Below, one piece after another: positions 52,892 through 63,127 of a DNA stretch of 64,000 nucleotides. The stretch is from Alternaria dauci (taxonomy: Eukaryota > Ascomycota > Dothideomycetes > Pleosporales > Pleosporaceae). The notes beneath the pieces were generated by a model, which saw nothing but the letters and a program-made list of their open reading frames with translations, was not told where the DNA came from and did not search any database. Position 1 is the stretch's first letter, and every line of letters starts with the position of its first letter. The stretch covers positions 4,526,001 through 4,590,000 of the forward strand of contig NC_091273.1 in NCBI RefSeq assembly GCF_042100115.1. Reading direction: 5' to 3'. Position numbers and translations under genes: made by a program.

Positions 52892-53396
52892 TATGCACAG
52901 CACAATGGATGAGAGTGGTATCAATGGTCCAATAGATATATGTACTCCTAATGCCATATCTCAGCACTCGATTTGATATCCTATTGATCTCCTTCGTCCA
53001 GCATCTGTGATACCAAATCGTCAACTGTGATTGGGATTACGCAGGGATTGTTTGGGCGGATCCCGCTCGGACCCGCCCCAGCAACCCTGTCAGCCCCACG
53101 ACAATCAATACCCCGCCATCCCGCACCGCGTTGTCTCCGACCTGGACAGTCGCACTCATGATTAAGCTGCTTGCGCGACAATGAGATAAGCACATACACC
53201 GAACTTCTCTACTCAAGAAAATCCAAAAAGCACCGCCTCATCTCTCCAACCGTCGCTCTGGGACAAGGCTTTGGGGTGACTTAACTGCTTCTACCGTTCC
53301 TCGCGACTACGTACTATCCGCGCGGGCGCCGGACATTCAGTACAGTACCATTTTCGGATTCTCCTCCAAGCAAGCCAACACCGAATCGAATTCAAC
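52892..53396. other. Intergenic, promoter of the 53397 gene
   Basis: No gene supported. The 120 bp before 53397 are C/A/T-rich and leader-like. Confidence 0.45.
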
Positions 53397-53945
53397 ATGG
53401 CGCAAGATCAACGTATCATTGTTCCGGTTAGTGAGTCCGAAACTTCGACCATTTGCACGCCATCGGTAACCTCAGACAACACAACGAAGGACATACAAAC
53501 ATGCGAAACCTCAGAGTCCTCTGCTCCATGGCCCGGCCGTACCTTTATCATTCGATCCCACCAGAACGGACAAGTCATCACATTCTTGGACGGCAAAATT
53601 GTTTTAGACAAACCGGGAGGCCTCGGCACATTCAGATGGCGGTGCGTTGAGATAAGAGGATGGCTAGGGTTTCGAGACCCAGCTTCTGCTAGGTACCTAG
53701 GCTACGATCAACATGGAGGGCTGCGCTGTCTTGTAGACCACCACCAAGATTGGGAATACATGTGTCCACGAAAACGACCAGAAGGTGGATATGTTCTATT
53801 GGTGCTGGTGAAAGGAGAACTCGTTCCCTTGGGTATACAAACACAAGAGACAGAGAACGGTGTACAACAGAACGTGAAGATTGTTGCAAGGGATGCCGGT
53901 GGAGCAGTCTGGGATTTCATTGAGGTATCTTGTCCTTCGACGTAA
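53397..53945 (+). CDS. Hypothetical protein, possible beta-trefoil (fascin/RICIN-like) fold
   Basis: 182 aa, single exon, ATG in good context (CAACATGGCG). Residues 1-45 are Ser/Thr-rich and probably disordered. Residues 46-178 alternate short strands with repeated aromatic patterns: RTFIIRSHQNGQVITFLDGKI, FRWRCVEIRGWLGFRDPASARYLGYD, WEYMCPRKRPEGGYVLLVL and AVWDFIEVS. W-x-F/C and LGYD-type turns like these are seen in small fungal beta-trefoil proteins. The fold suggestion is inference. No signal peptide, so probably cytosolic. The stop is 69 bp from the stop of the convergent F-box gene. Confidence 0.65.
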   Translation: MAQDQRIIVPVSESETSTICTPSVTSDNTTKDIQTCETSESSAPWPGRTFIIRSHQNGQVITFLDGKIVLDKPGGLGTFRWRCVEIRGWLGFRDPASARYLGYDQHGGLRCLVDHHQDWEYMCPRKRPEGGYVLLVLVKGELVPLGIQTQETENGVQQNVKIVARDAGGAVWDFIEVSCPST

Positions 53946-54013
53946 CGGGCGAAAATGGCCAAAAAAGACTGGGATTTTGACTCTTATCCCGCCAAGTGTT
54001 CTTATTCTATTAT

Positions 54014-55213
54014 TTATCCTACCATCCTCGAAGAGAACGCTATAGCCCGAAGTGCATCAGAAGCACGAAATCTTTGGAACTTGACATCCTCATCGTACGG
54101 GCCAGAGAATCTAACTTCTCCCTCGCTCGTCATCTCTAGCGCCCGGGAGCCTATGACCGAAAAATCTAGCACTGAAGGCCCAACGTCTCCAAGGTCTTTA
54201 AGATCAAAAGACTCCAAATCAGGAAAGCCTTTACTGATGTATAACAAAAGTTCCTTCCATACGAAGCCAGTATCGCTCAAGAGGACAGATACTAGACTGA
54301 TATGTTTCAGAGTGTGTCTAGAGTTGCAAAGGATTTCTTGGACAAAGCTCACTGGACAGGTCAGCTTTTCCAGGCGTACTCTCTTGAGCTTTGCTGGAGG
54401 TACTCCTCGTGTTATGCTTGCATCGAATGGAGCCTGTAGAGATCTTCCTCTTGCGTCTAGATTCGCCAGTCTTAGATCTTCCAAGAGTGGTGCGCGATAA
54501 AGAAGTTGGTCCAGCAGGTGATACGAAGCAGGACCATTACCCATATCCACATCCGCCTCTCGGAGTATGCTGAACCCCGTCGTCTGACCCTGCTTTTCCC
54601 GATGGAAACGGAATGTTACCGTTGCGGTCCACATTGCGGCGGTCTCGACCCGGAGTGAGGTGATTGCAAACTTCGTGTTTAAGATAATCTCTAGAGCGAG
54701 TACGATGGCAGCTTCTTTGTCTATACCGAAGCTTTCGTAGACTTCTTGAATACACAGAGCGTCCAAAACAAATCGGCCTGTCTCAAGTATGGTCTGTATC
54801 CTGCTGATAGCGACATTATCTGCATCCAGAATCGTCGCCTTTGCGCGAGGCCAACTACGGCATGCTCTTCTCCTGTTCCGCACATACATCTCCCGAAGTC
54901 TCCATGCTCCACGTGTATTCCCTAGCGCGGGTGGGCCCTTAAAAAGGTGTTCTTTGATATGCTCTCCACTATCTCGGATCCGGATTGTCTTGACATATCT
55001 GGCCAGCCGGTCGTTTCGGGATATTCCTTCCAAGGAATCTAGGTCTAAACGCGTAAGAGTAGTACGCAACGTGGTAAAGTAGCGACGGCCCACAGTGCGC
55101 AAAGTAATCGAGTCGGCAAATCTGCAAGTCAAACGGAATGCGAGGAGATCTGGATCGCACAGGTGTTCTGTGATGGTCTGCATGAGCTCGGTAGGCATGT
55201 CGAGAATAGACAT
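54014..55213 (-). CDS. F-box protein
   Basis: Single exon, 399 aa. The F-box lies at the very N-terminus (about residues 2-45: SILDMPTELMQTITEHLCDP followed by DLLAFRLTCRFADSITLR), a common layout in fungal F-box proteins. The rest is leucine-rich without regular repeats (LLDQLLYRAPLLEDLRLANL, LKHISLVSVLLSDTGFVWKELL, LESFDLKDLGDVGPSVLDF), probably a substrate-binding domain. Presumed SCF adaptor; target unknown. It has no clear similarity outside the F-box to the one at 42409. Confidence 0.85.
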   Translation of the reverse strand: MSILDMPTELMQTITEHLCDPDLLAFRLTCRFADSITLRTVGRRYFTTLRTTLTRLDLDSLEGISRNDRLARYVKTIRIRDSGEHIKEHLFKGPPALGNTRGAWRLREMYVRNRRRACRSWPRAKATILDADNVAISRIQTILETGRFVLDALCIQEVYESFGIDKEAAIVLALEIILNTKFAITSLRVETAAMWTATVTFRFHREKQGQTTGFSILREADVDMGNGPASYHLLDQLLYRAPLLEDLRLANLDARGRSLQAPFDASITRGVPPAKLKRVRLEKLTCPVSFVQEILCNSRHTLKHISLVSVLLSDTGFVWKELLLYISKGFPDLESFDLKDLGDVGPSVLDFSVIGSRALEMTSEGEVRFSGPYDEDVKFQRFRASDALRAIAFSSRMVG

Positions 55214-55909
55214 GCCGAGATTTTGCTACCTGAGTAGTCTTGCTGAACTTGAGAAGGGCTTGGGTACGTGAAGAAGCGTGTAGGCTTATTAGAGGACTAT
55301 TGGCGATAGTGTGACGAAAGTTGGGATGAACGAGGTTCGGAATGCCGGTTCTTTGAGAAAGTGAGAGCGTGAGTGTGGAAACAGTTGACTGGTATGCAGG
55401 AAGTTATAGTAGTTGGACGGAATTTGTGTTAATCATATTAAATGCGTACGCGAAGCGCAACCAACCGTGGAGCGACGAAGGGGGGGTTGCATTCCTATCC
55501 AAAAAGAAGCCGTGAGTGGTTCGTTTTTGGGCACATCCTGTCCAACCGTGGTACCGCGATGACCCATACCCAGGTAATCGACGACGGTCCACTCATACCC
55601 TTCGAAACTATCTGCTTCCTACACGACATCAAGGGTTGGAAATGAACATTTCGCAAACATGAGTGACCCAGGCACCAACTGTGCTTAAGCGACTTTATTC
55701 TCGTTTTCGTGCTCGCAGTACCAGTGGACGGGGCAGACTGTACCTTGGTGAGATAATGCATACGCACACACTTGCAGAAATTACGTCGAGCGGATGATCA
55801 CACTAATGGAAGATATCTTAGCATCTCAGTCGCCATCACAAACAATCCGATGAGTACCTACCTTCAAACAATTTGGATCTTTCTAAAATTTTAATGTTTT
55901 CATTTTTTT
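55214..55909. other. Intergenic, 0.7 kb
   Basis: F-box promoter on the left and 3' side of the inverted nuclease-family gene on the right. A T/A-rich block (TTTTAATGTTTTCATTTTTTTTTA) at about 55890-55914 abuts that gene's stop and could be part of its 3' end. Confidence 0.45.
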
Positions 55910-57328
55910 TTACTGTGGCCAAGGACACTCCCCGGTCTGGTGCGAGTACGCGTGCTCATTCTTATACCGCCTTGGATCTGTACTTGTAATGCAATGATCA
56001 CATGGCGGCCTCCATTTTGAAGGCAAACTACTCGAGCCTTTCGCACCACCCGCCCCAATACCAACACTACCCTGCGACTTCAACGTCGCCGTCTGTTTGG
56101 CTACAGTCAAACATTTATCAGACCTATGCGTAACCGCCGCATCCCTTGTAGCCGGGTCCCTCTCACAATGCTCACAGCGAAAGGCTAGCACACGACAGAA
56201 CGGAGCCGTGTGTTGGTTTGAATCGCATTTCTCGCAGAAGAGTTGAGATCCATAACATCGGTGCTCGTACAGGGCCGTTTGTGCCGCTGCCCTGAACTGT
56301 GCTTTCAGGTCCGCATAGCGGAGCTTGTTGGTGAGATGCTTGTTCTCGGTGGCAGGACAAAGCATCAGGAGTGCAGCGACCATCGTGCATACGACGTCGT
56401 TGCCAGCATTGTGTAGATACGGTTCTTCGATGTCGTATCTGGCAAGCAGGTTTGAGAGGCGCATTTTGCGCGAAGGACCGATCAGGCCGTGTTCGACGGC
56501 AAGCACCTGCGTGTCGACTGTAGCGACGATGGTGCCGAGTTCTTCTAGGTCGAGACCAAAGCGAGATTTGATCATCTCGTTGTCGTTGTCGACGGCGTGT
56601 CCTACGAAGATGACTGGACGGAGGTTGCCCAACTCGTCCCGGCGGGTGAAGATGTTTTTAAGCATAGTCTTTGCTTCATTGATGCCGACGAAAGTCGTCC
56701 TACCAAACTGGAAGGCCTCGGGGTATCCTTTGCAGAGGTCTTTGTTGATGAGGTGGGCATGCGGTTTGATACGGACGTGGTGGTTCTCCATGCTTGAGAG
56801 GACATCCCACGCCGAGGACGAGAGTGGCTGCGGGAGGGAACGCGGATCCAGAATGGAGGCACCGAGTTCCGTGATGAAGGTGTCATCGTGCTCATACCAT
56901 TCGGCATCAAGAGCGACGATGACGGCGTCGCGAAGTGCTGTGACTGCTGCAGCACTGTCGAGAGGGATTTCGCTCCCGGGACGATTCATCCAGTGTTGTA
57001 GGATGGCTGACTGGGTGAGGCCGTGATATAAGTGGGTTTGGACGTGAGACTTTAGTGTCATTGGTGGTATTTGTTGATACATAAGCGGTACGTCTTTCCT
57101 GTTCTCCAAATATGACGTCTTAAGTGTGTTATGGGTTTTTGGTCGCCAAACGGAAGTTGAGACTGAGGCGCAAGAATCTATGTGGCGGGAGGAGGGAAGA
57201 GAAGGGAACTCCATGATATAGGCTGAAACCAACATTGTAGGTGTAGGAATGTAATGTGAATAGTTGGCACCGTTGCAATGCTGGTCCGCTTCGAGTTGGG
57301 ATGTGTGTTCGATTGTCGTAAGAGCCAT
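55910..57328 (-). CDS. Gfd2/YDR514C-like DEDDh nuclease-fold protein with CCHC zinc knuckle (inverted copy)
   Basis: Single exon, 472 aa, opposite strand to the two copies at 45.9 and 47.9 kb. It has a longer N-terminal extension (about 125 residues, no motif) before the domain. Motif I is IVALDAEWY (D141, E143). Motif II is VIFVGHAVDNDNEMI (H244, D247 or D249). Motif III is LHNAGNDV (H306, D311), so the DEDDh set is intact although motif III differs from the DPHTA-ND of the other copies. Zinc knuckle CX2CX4HX4C: C365, C368, H373, C378, followed by RCEHCERD. A second Cys/His group near the end (PPCDHC) and a QTGECPWPQ terminus; no RGG tail. It is the most diverged complete member. Nuclease activity not shown. 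Confidence 0.82.
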   Translation of the reverse strand: MALTTIEHTSQLEADQHCNGANYSHYIPTPTMLVSAYIMEFPSLPSSRHIDSCASVSTSVWRPKTHNTLKTSYLENRKDVPLMYQQIPPMTLKSHVQTHLYHGLTQSAILQHWMNRPGSEIPLDSAAAVTALRDAVIVALDAEWYEHDDTFITELGASILDPRSLPQPLSSSAWDVLSSMENHHVRIKPHAHLINKDLCKGYPEAFQFGRTTFVGINEAKTMLKNIFTRRDELGNLRPVIFVGHAVDNDNEMIKSRFGLDLEELGTIVATVDTQVLAVEHGLIGPSRKMRLSNLLARYDIEEPYLHNAGNDVVCTMVAALLMLCPATENKHLTNKLRYADLKAQFRAAAQTALYEHRCYGSQLFCEKCDSNQHTAPFCRVLAFRCEHCERDPATRDAAVTHRSDKCLTVAKQTATLKSQGSVGIGAGGAKGSSSLPSKWRPPCDHCITSTDPRRYKNEHAYSHQTGECPWPQ

Positions 57329-57787
57329 GGTGAGAAAACGCCTTTCGTAACCGTAGTGGGATTTGTGTATGATTATACGTTGGAAGTTGGAAGTTGAAAG
57401 TTAGAAGTTAGAGGAGATCTGAGGGCATGATATATATCTTTCAAGAAAATAACATGTTATTGGTGCCTGGGAACGACAGATAGTCGGTACCATGGTTACA
57501 CAATTCAGCCACGGAACGCAGCCTGTACTACCGAGGATGATAGCAAAAGATATAAGCTGTGCCCCAGGTTTGCGACGAGTTTGGCCTAGGTTTCTTTGCA
57601 AGCAAACTCTGTAAGTATAGAAGTCGAGAGAAACTATCAATATTGCGCATCCACAGCGATCCTAACAAATCAGCGTTGCGACGACAGCAGAATGATGAAT
57701 AGCTTAATAGAACAGAATAACGTAAAATAGATGTCTGAATTTATGGGACATATGTCGCAATCACAATCTTAGGTAGCTACTTGTGGT
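57329..57787. other. Promoter region of the inverted nuclease-family gene
   Basis: No gene. It contains a short tandem array of GGAAGTT-like 7-mers (57381-57412) about 60 bp upstream of the ATG at 57328. Confidence 0.5.
57381..57412 (+). repeat. Short 7-8-bp tandem repeat (GAAGTT units)
   Basis: TGGAAGTTGGAAGTTGAAAG followed by TTAGAAGTTAGA: four to five degenerate units in the leader or promoter of the gene that starts at 57328 (minus). Confidence 0.6.
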
Positions 57788-58638
57788 CTAACGATCTTGA
57801 CGAGGCGACGCGATCCTAGATCTCGACATAATTGGTGACTGATCGACATAGAAGATAGGTATCGGCACCTCGACACCTTTCAGTGTTTTCTCAACTTCTC
57901 TCGGTCTCTTCCTGACATCTTTCAGTCTTTTCTCAAAATCCTCGTCATCTTTGCCAGCATCGAATTCCCAGGCCGCGTTATCAGGGTCTGTCGCCCGATA
58001 ACCATCACTTCCATTATCGCTGCCCACTATCCAGTTATCATGAAACTCGTTGGTGTCGTAATCTTCTTTCGGGTCGTACCATTTCCATCGTTCCATTGCT
58101 TCCCATATATCGAGCATTTCCTCCTCGCTGTATTCATCGGGTTAAACTTCTTCCAGTGCCACGTTTCTCGTTCTGATGAAATCTGTGTCTACACAATGAC
58201 GCTTCTCTTTATCATGAAAAAATACATTATCTCGACGCTCCTTCAGGAGCAGGTCCGACACATGACGTGAAACAGGCGAATAGTTCATTAGGTGGTCACG
58301 GTACATCCTGCTACTCGGGTTGCTAATGAACGTAGGTCCGGAAGAAGTTTCCATGTGCAGTTCGTAGAGTATTCCTTGTCTTCAAGTTGCCAGCCATTAA
58401 CTTGCCACGCTGCACGAGACGCACGCTCTATTCTACTGTGATCATACTGAGAATACCGGGTGAGCACAAGCCGGCGGAAAGAATTCTTAAACGAGTCAGG
58501 AGGGACTTTCAAGAAGATATGGCTAAACTCCACTCTGTAGTCGAGGATCAATTCGTTGCGAGACCAAACATCAACAAAGGCCGGGCTTGGAGATCTGATT
58601 TGGTAGTGTTTGTTCCTCTTTGGTTTGGTCAAAGTCAC
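57788..58638 (-). pseudogene. Disrupted hypothetical gene with a frameshift and an in-frame stop
   Basis: Three ORF pieces on the minus strand read as one protein of about 280 residues if two lesions are bridged. Piece 1 (from about 58638) ends its sensible reading at LEDKEYS near 58367, where loss of about one base shifts into the frame of piece 2 (ELHMETSSGPTF and onward, 58354 to 58145). Piece 2 meets a TAA at 58142-58144. The same frame then continues as PDEYSEEEMLDIWEAMERWK to 57788. The last part is acidic, then Lys/Arg-rich. Piece 1 has no ATG (it opens with GTG). No intron with good signals explains both lesions. I do not recognise the family. Confidence 0.5.
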
Positions 58639-58849
58639 AAAGAAATAGTGAAAGAATTGATTTGAAGTGAATGTTTGGCATTAAAGTAAGTAAGCTAGCC
58701 GTGATTCAGTAGCCGACGCATCCAGCGAGCAGCACCCATGACGGCGTAACCTCACGTACGCAATAACTAAGTTCGAGGGGTATATCGTTCAACAGTGATT
58801 CGTTAAGCGAATCACAACATCATACATCAAGCGTCTACACGTGAGCCGC

Positions 58850-60902
58850 TTAGATCTTCTCTTGAGCAAGGCTAGCGCGCCTCTCCTCGTTGACACTCTG
58901 GCGCCTCTCGATATCAGCAGCCTGGCCCTCGGTACCAAGGTGACCAGTGGGCAGCAGGTTGAGCTGATCTTCCTGCTTGTCCATGGTGCGGTAGGCGAAG
59001 AAGAAGATGATACCGGTGACGAAAGAGATGATGGCCACACTGCCGTAGTTCCAGACGATGTGGGGGTCAGCGGTAAGCGGGGTGAAAGCCTGGGCGATGG
59101 CGGCGGAGAAGGCAGTGGTGAAGAGCTGGACGGACTGGACGAGCGACCTCATGTTCTTGGGCGCCTTGGTGAAAGCATACTCAAGGGTAGTGACGGAAGC
59201 GAAGATCTCGGAAATAGCAATGAGGACGTAGACACCGGTGACGGCCCAGACGGAGATGTCAGTCTTGTAGTCAGCGTTGTGGTTCTCGTAGTAACCGGAA
59301 GTCTTGTAGATGTAGTGTTGAAGAACCGCAGCCCAGACCATGGCGAAGGCTCCGAGGATGAAACCAGCGGTGATCTTCTTGATGGGTGTGAAGCGGATGC
59401 CACGCTTGCGAAGGAAGGGGTAGACGAGGGAGTCCATGATGGGCACCTAGAATCGATTAGTTCAAGTTTCCTAGGGCTTTTTATTCCTAGAAGTACTCAC
59501 AATGATGATAATGGCGATTGGGTCGAGATTGGAGAGAATGTCGTTGGGGACACCGCCGAGTTTCATGGTCGCACACATTTGAGTCAGGTTGGAGTCCATC
59601 TGACGGTATGCAAGCCAGAAAATAGGGACCCAAAAGAAGACAGAGCAGGCAGCGAAACCACGAGCAACCTCATCAACCCAGGCGTCATCGAAGTTGTACC
59701 ACTTTGGCGCGGCGCTACCGAGAACGGAAGGCTTGACGGCGTTCCACATGTTACCATCGTTCCAGTTCTTGTATGTCCTGACCGGATTGACGCTAAATCC
59801 ACGCCCAAGGGCCTTGAAAAGAAGCTTGAAAGCTGGGCCCATGACGTTGCCGCTCGGGGGACGGAGGATGTAGAACTTCTTGCAGAAGATAAGGACGGGA
59901 AGAGCAACGATGAACATAATGGTAGGGATGAGGTAGGCGAGCCAGAAGCCGACGTATCGCTCAGCGTAAACCATGGAGATTTGACCGACAAGAGCACCGA
60001 TGTTGATGAAGAAGTAGAACCAGTTGTAGATGCGGGTGACGGTGACGGCGGGGTCAACAATGACACGCTCAGTGCCGCGAGTCTCGACGCGCATCTTCTC
60101 CTGAGGAACCTGCTCGGCAATGAGAGGGGCGATGTTAGGCTTGAAGGTTCCCGTTCCGAGACCCATGATGATCAATCCGAGAATAAAGACACCAAGGGAA
60201 GTTTTCGAGTTTTCCAGAACGGAAGGAGCAGCGGAGGCGACGAGGATCAAGTGGCCGACCTCAGCAACCAAAACAGAGTAGAGAATAGTCTTGAAGCGGC
60301 CGAGGTAGGTGTCGGCAATCCAGGCTCCGAAAAGAGGGCAGACGTAGACCCAGAAGGCGTTGAATGTGGTCAGGGAGAAGGCGACCTGCTTGCCCATGTC
60401 GAGCGCACCGGGCTGGGCCTCAGCATCGTCGGGGTCGGTGGCGGCTCCAGTGGGGGTAGTGAGCGGCTTGGCGATGAAGTTGGAGTATACAGCAATGGTG
60501 CCGTAGTAACTCATACGCTCGACGAGCTCGACGAAGGCAATCTGGACATGAAGTCAATGTCTGTGTCACGTGTTCTCTGAATGGCAATTGCGTACAGTGA
60601 AGATCTTCCATGGGATTCTGGCGGGCACACGGCGAAGCGTGGCAAGCTCCTCCTCGGTGGGGAAGTCATCGGCACCGTCAATGTAGCTGTCTTGAAGCGT
60701 GGGCTTGCCCTCGGAGTGGAGGAAGGCTGGCGCAGCAGTGGTGTGGAGCTCAGGGTGCTTGCGCGTGGGATCGCCAGAGGCGTCAATGAGAGCGGGGTCC
60801 AAGCCAACGGCTTGCTGGGGCGGGTGTTAGCACAGATGGATTGCAACTTGAAGGCATTGTAATATAGTCACTTACGACTTCACCAGCGTCACCAATGGGC
60901 AT
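58850..60902 (-). CDS. PTR2: POT/PTR2 proton-coupled di/tripeptide transporter
   Basis: Imports di- and tripeptides with protons across the plasma membrane. Four exons (60902-60876, 60814-60596, 60541-59501, 59446-58850), 627 aa; introns 60815-60875, 60542-60595 and 59447-59500 are GT-AG. Exon 1 encodes only MPIGDAGEV. The POT signature FVELVERMSYYGTIAVYSNF (the ERxxYYG proton/substrate motif) begins helix 1. FNAFWVYVCPLFGAWIADTYLGRFKTI is the PTR2 family signature. YNWFYFFINIGALVGQ is the second signature. About twelve hydrophobic helices, with a large loop between helices 6 and 7 as in fungal PTR2. Residues 10-80 are hydrophilic and acidic. The C-terminus (NEERRASLAQEKI) is cytosolic. Secure call. 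Confidence 0.94.
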
Positions 60903-63127
60903 GGTGGGCGTACGTTCACCTGTACAGATTGGCAGGAGAGGCGGACCGTGGTTGACTGGCGGACAGGGCAGCCGAGAGGTGGTTTATGGGGTGCGGTGAG
61001 GAGAAGAGAGACCCTGGCGAGCAAAAGAGAGAGGGTGGTGGTGCATTTAATTTGAGCACGCGAATCACGGGTCCAGCATCGTGCTCTACAGCTTCAGGCC
61101 CGATAAGGAAGGCGCGCACACAGGCACAGGGATAGGCACCGTACCCATTCCTTCACGATAGTCGTCCCATCAGCAAACGCATCGCCACGGCGGCTGTTGT
61201 CCCCAGAAGGGCATTCGGGGCGTGCGTGATTGGTGCTGCACGATGCTCTTTTCGCACCGCATCGCCGAGGGGTCCTGGGCTACTCAAGCCTCGCCAAGTT
61301 GCTAACCACCACGGGCAAGCAGCGACACAAGCAGAGCTTGCCTACACCAAGATAACAATTCGCTGTGGCGCCCAGATCACACTTCATCGCCTATCCTCCT
61401 GCCTAAACCGGCCGACTATCACTACCCCGCGACCACACCCAAGGAATGCCTAGACGCACTATTGTAGCGCCTCCAACGACAATGTGCCCTGCTAGCGACC
61501 CAGCCATTGATCTCCCATGGCGGTATCAGTGACCCTGCTCTTTTGGCCCGCAAACACGGTTATTTGCGGGTAATGGCGTCCACACGTGTGTTCTAGAAGA
61601 CAATGGCGGCCACGGATTCGACAGAGGTTCGCGATAGAGACGTCGAGGGAGCACGCAGGCCAGCCCGAGACGTTCACACCAACAACCATGCTGAGTGGAG
61701 ACTGACAAGACAATGGCTGGAAGCTTAGGATACCGACAGGGCCCCAGCCAATTGTACTAGAGAGCCAAGAGTGGTTCCGCGCACTACGATTCGTTCCTGC
61801 GACGGCCACCCGTCCCACGGCCCCTCCGTGAGGCGGGTCTCCGAATGTTCTCTGCGTCGCCCAAGACCTGGGCAACGGACCTTGATCGTATTTTTTGTCG
61901 TCGACAGTAATTGCGTGCTCAGGGGACTGACTGCGGCATCACGACATCGGCTACCGGCATCACCAAACCCAAGCCAGCGACAAGACAGACAAGCCTCGGC
62001 CAGCAGGCATGAAGACGCCGTGGCAGCGGTTGAGGCTTCGTGCCCAGCCCCGGTGGCATGACAGGGCTTACTCAACTCATCCTTCGAGATGCCATCTTTG
62101 TCGTGTGGGCGACAGCCATGTGGCGCGGTCTGGCAGTATCGCGCTTATCCCCGATGGCCATGATCAGATGCGCGGTCCTTTTTCGCAATGTGAGCGTCAC
62201 GACGCTGATGAGGGTTGATAGGACGGAAGACGAGGATTGGAGGAATTCAGGATCGGCATCTCGCTTACATTAAGCTTGATGAAGACATCCACCGCCTCGG
62301 CAGGCGCCATGCCGCACGTGAGCAGCTACTCTACACGAACACGGCTGCCGTTTATTGAAGCGCCTAGTCCGTCCATATGCACGGCTGAACCACAGGCGCG
62401 CCTTATTGTGTTGGTCCAAAGCTTGTCTGTCATCGCTTTCGCCGTACGACGCCACCTAGGTATGCTTGTCCTGGACAAGCCCGCGGAACCATCTTATGTG
62501 TGATTTTGCATCACCTTTGCGTCGAAACATCGAGGCGTCTCATGCTATCGCCACGGCTTTCCGAATTTGTGTAGAAGCGCGTCCGACGCAAAAGTGGTCA
62601 GCACCTTATAAAGACTGCAACGGGACGCCTTACGATAACAGAAAGCCCATTTACCGACCATGGCTGTTCGCCGTCAGCTCGCGTAGTACAGCGCATGTCG
62701 CAGCGCTGAATACGGCCAAGGCCGTAGTGAGGTAACAGAAGTTCACACCTTCCCAACGCTGTGGTAGCTACGGCCAAATCCCGCCCCGTCTGACCCTTGC
62801 ATGTCTCCTCCTCATCTGTTCTCAAACTCGACAATCTCCGCCACCAGCACCAGTCCTTCGTATAACATGCGCCGTGCTACAACACACGGCACGCCTAATG
62901 ACAGTTGGTCATACATACGTAACGCCAAGTACATCGATAGACATGATCAGCCCAGGCACATGTCGCTGAGCACTTGGGCTTTGGCCGTCTTTACGTCGCT
63001 GCATCGATGGTGCCAATCACTTAGGGCAGAGATACGCTGCCTCAGCTTTACCTGAGCAACTCGACAAGTTAATTGCTTAGGCCCGACCCTTACAACAGTA
63101 ACCATCACTCTAGACAGCCAGAATACC
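60903..63127. other. Intergenic, 2.2 kb, PTR2 promoter and unassigned sequence
   Basis: Only short, motif-free ORFs on both strands. About 60903-61100 is probably the PTR2 promoter. I see no repeat, transposon remnant or RNA gene in the rest. Confidence 0.5.

Noticed and set aside
58841..60580. 579-codon ORF on the + strand
   Set aside because: It is antisense to the peptide transporter, has a biased Asp/Gly/Val composition and no domain. It arises from codon bias on the other strand.
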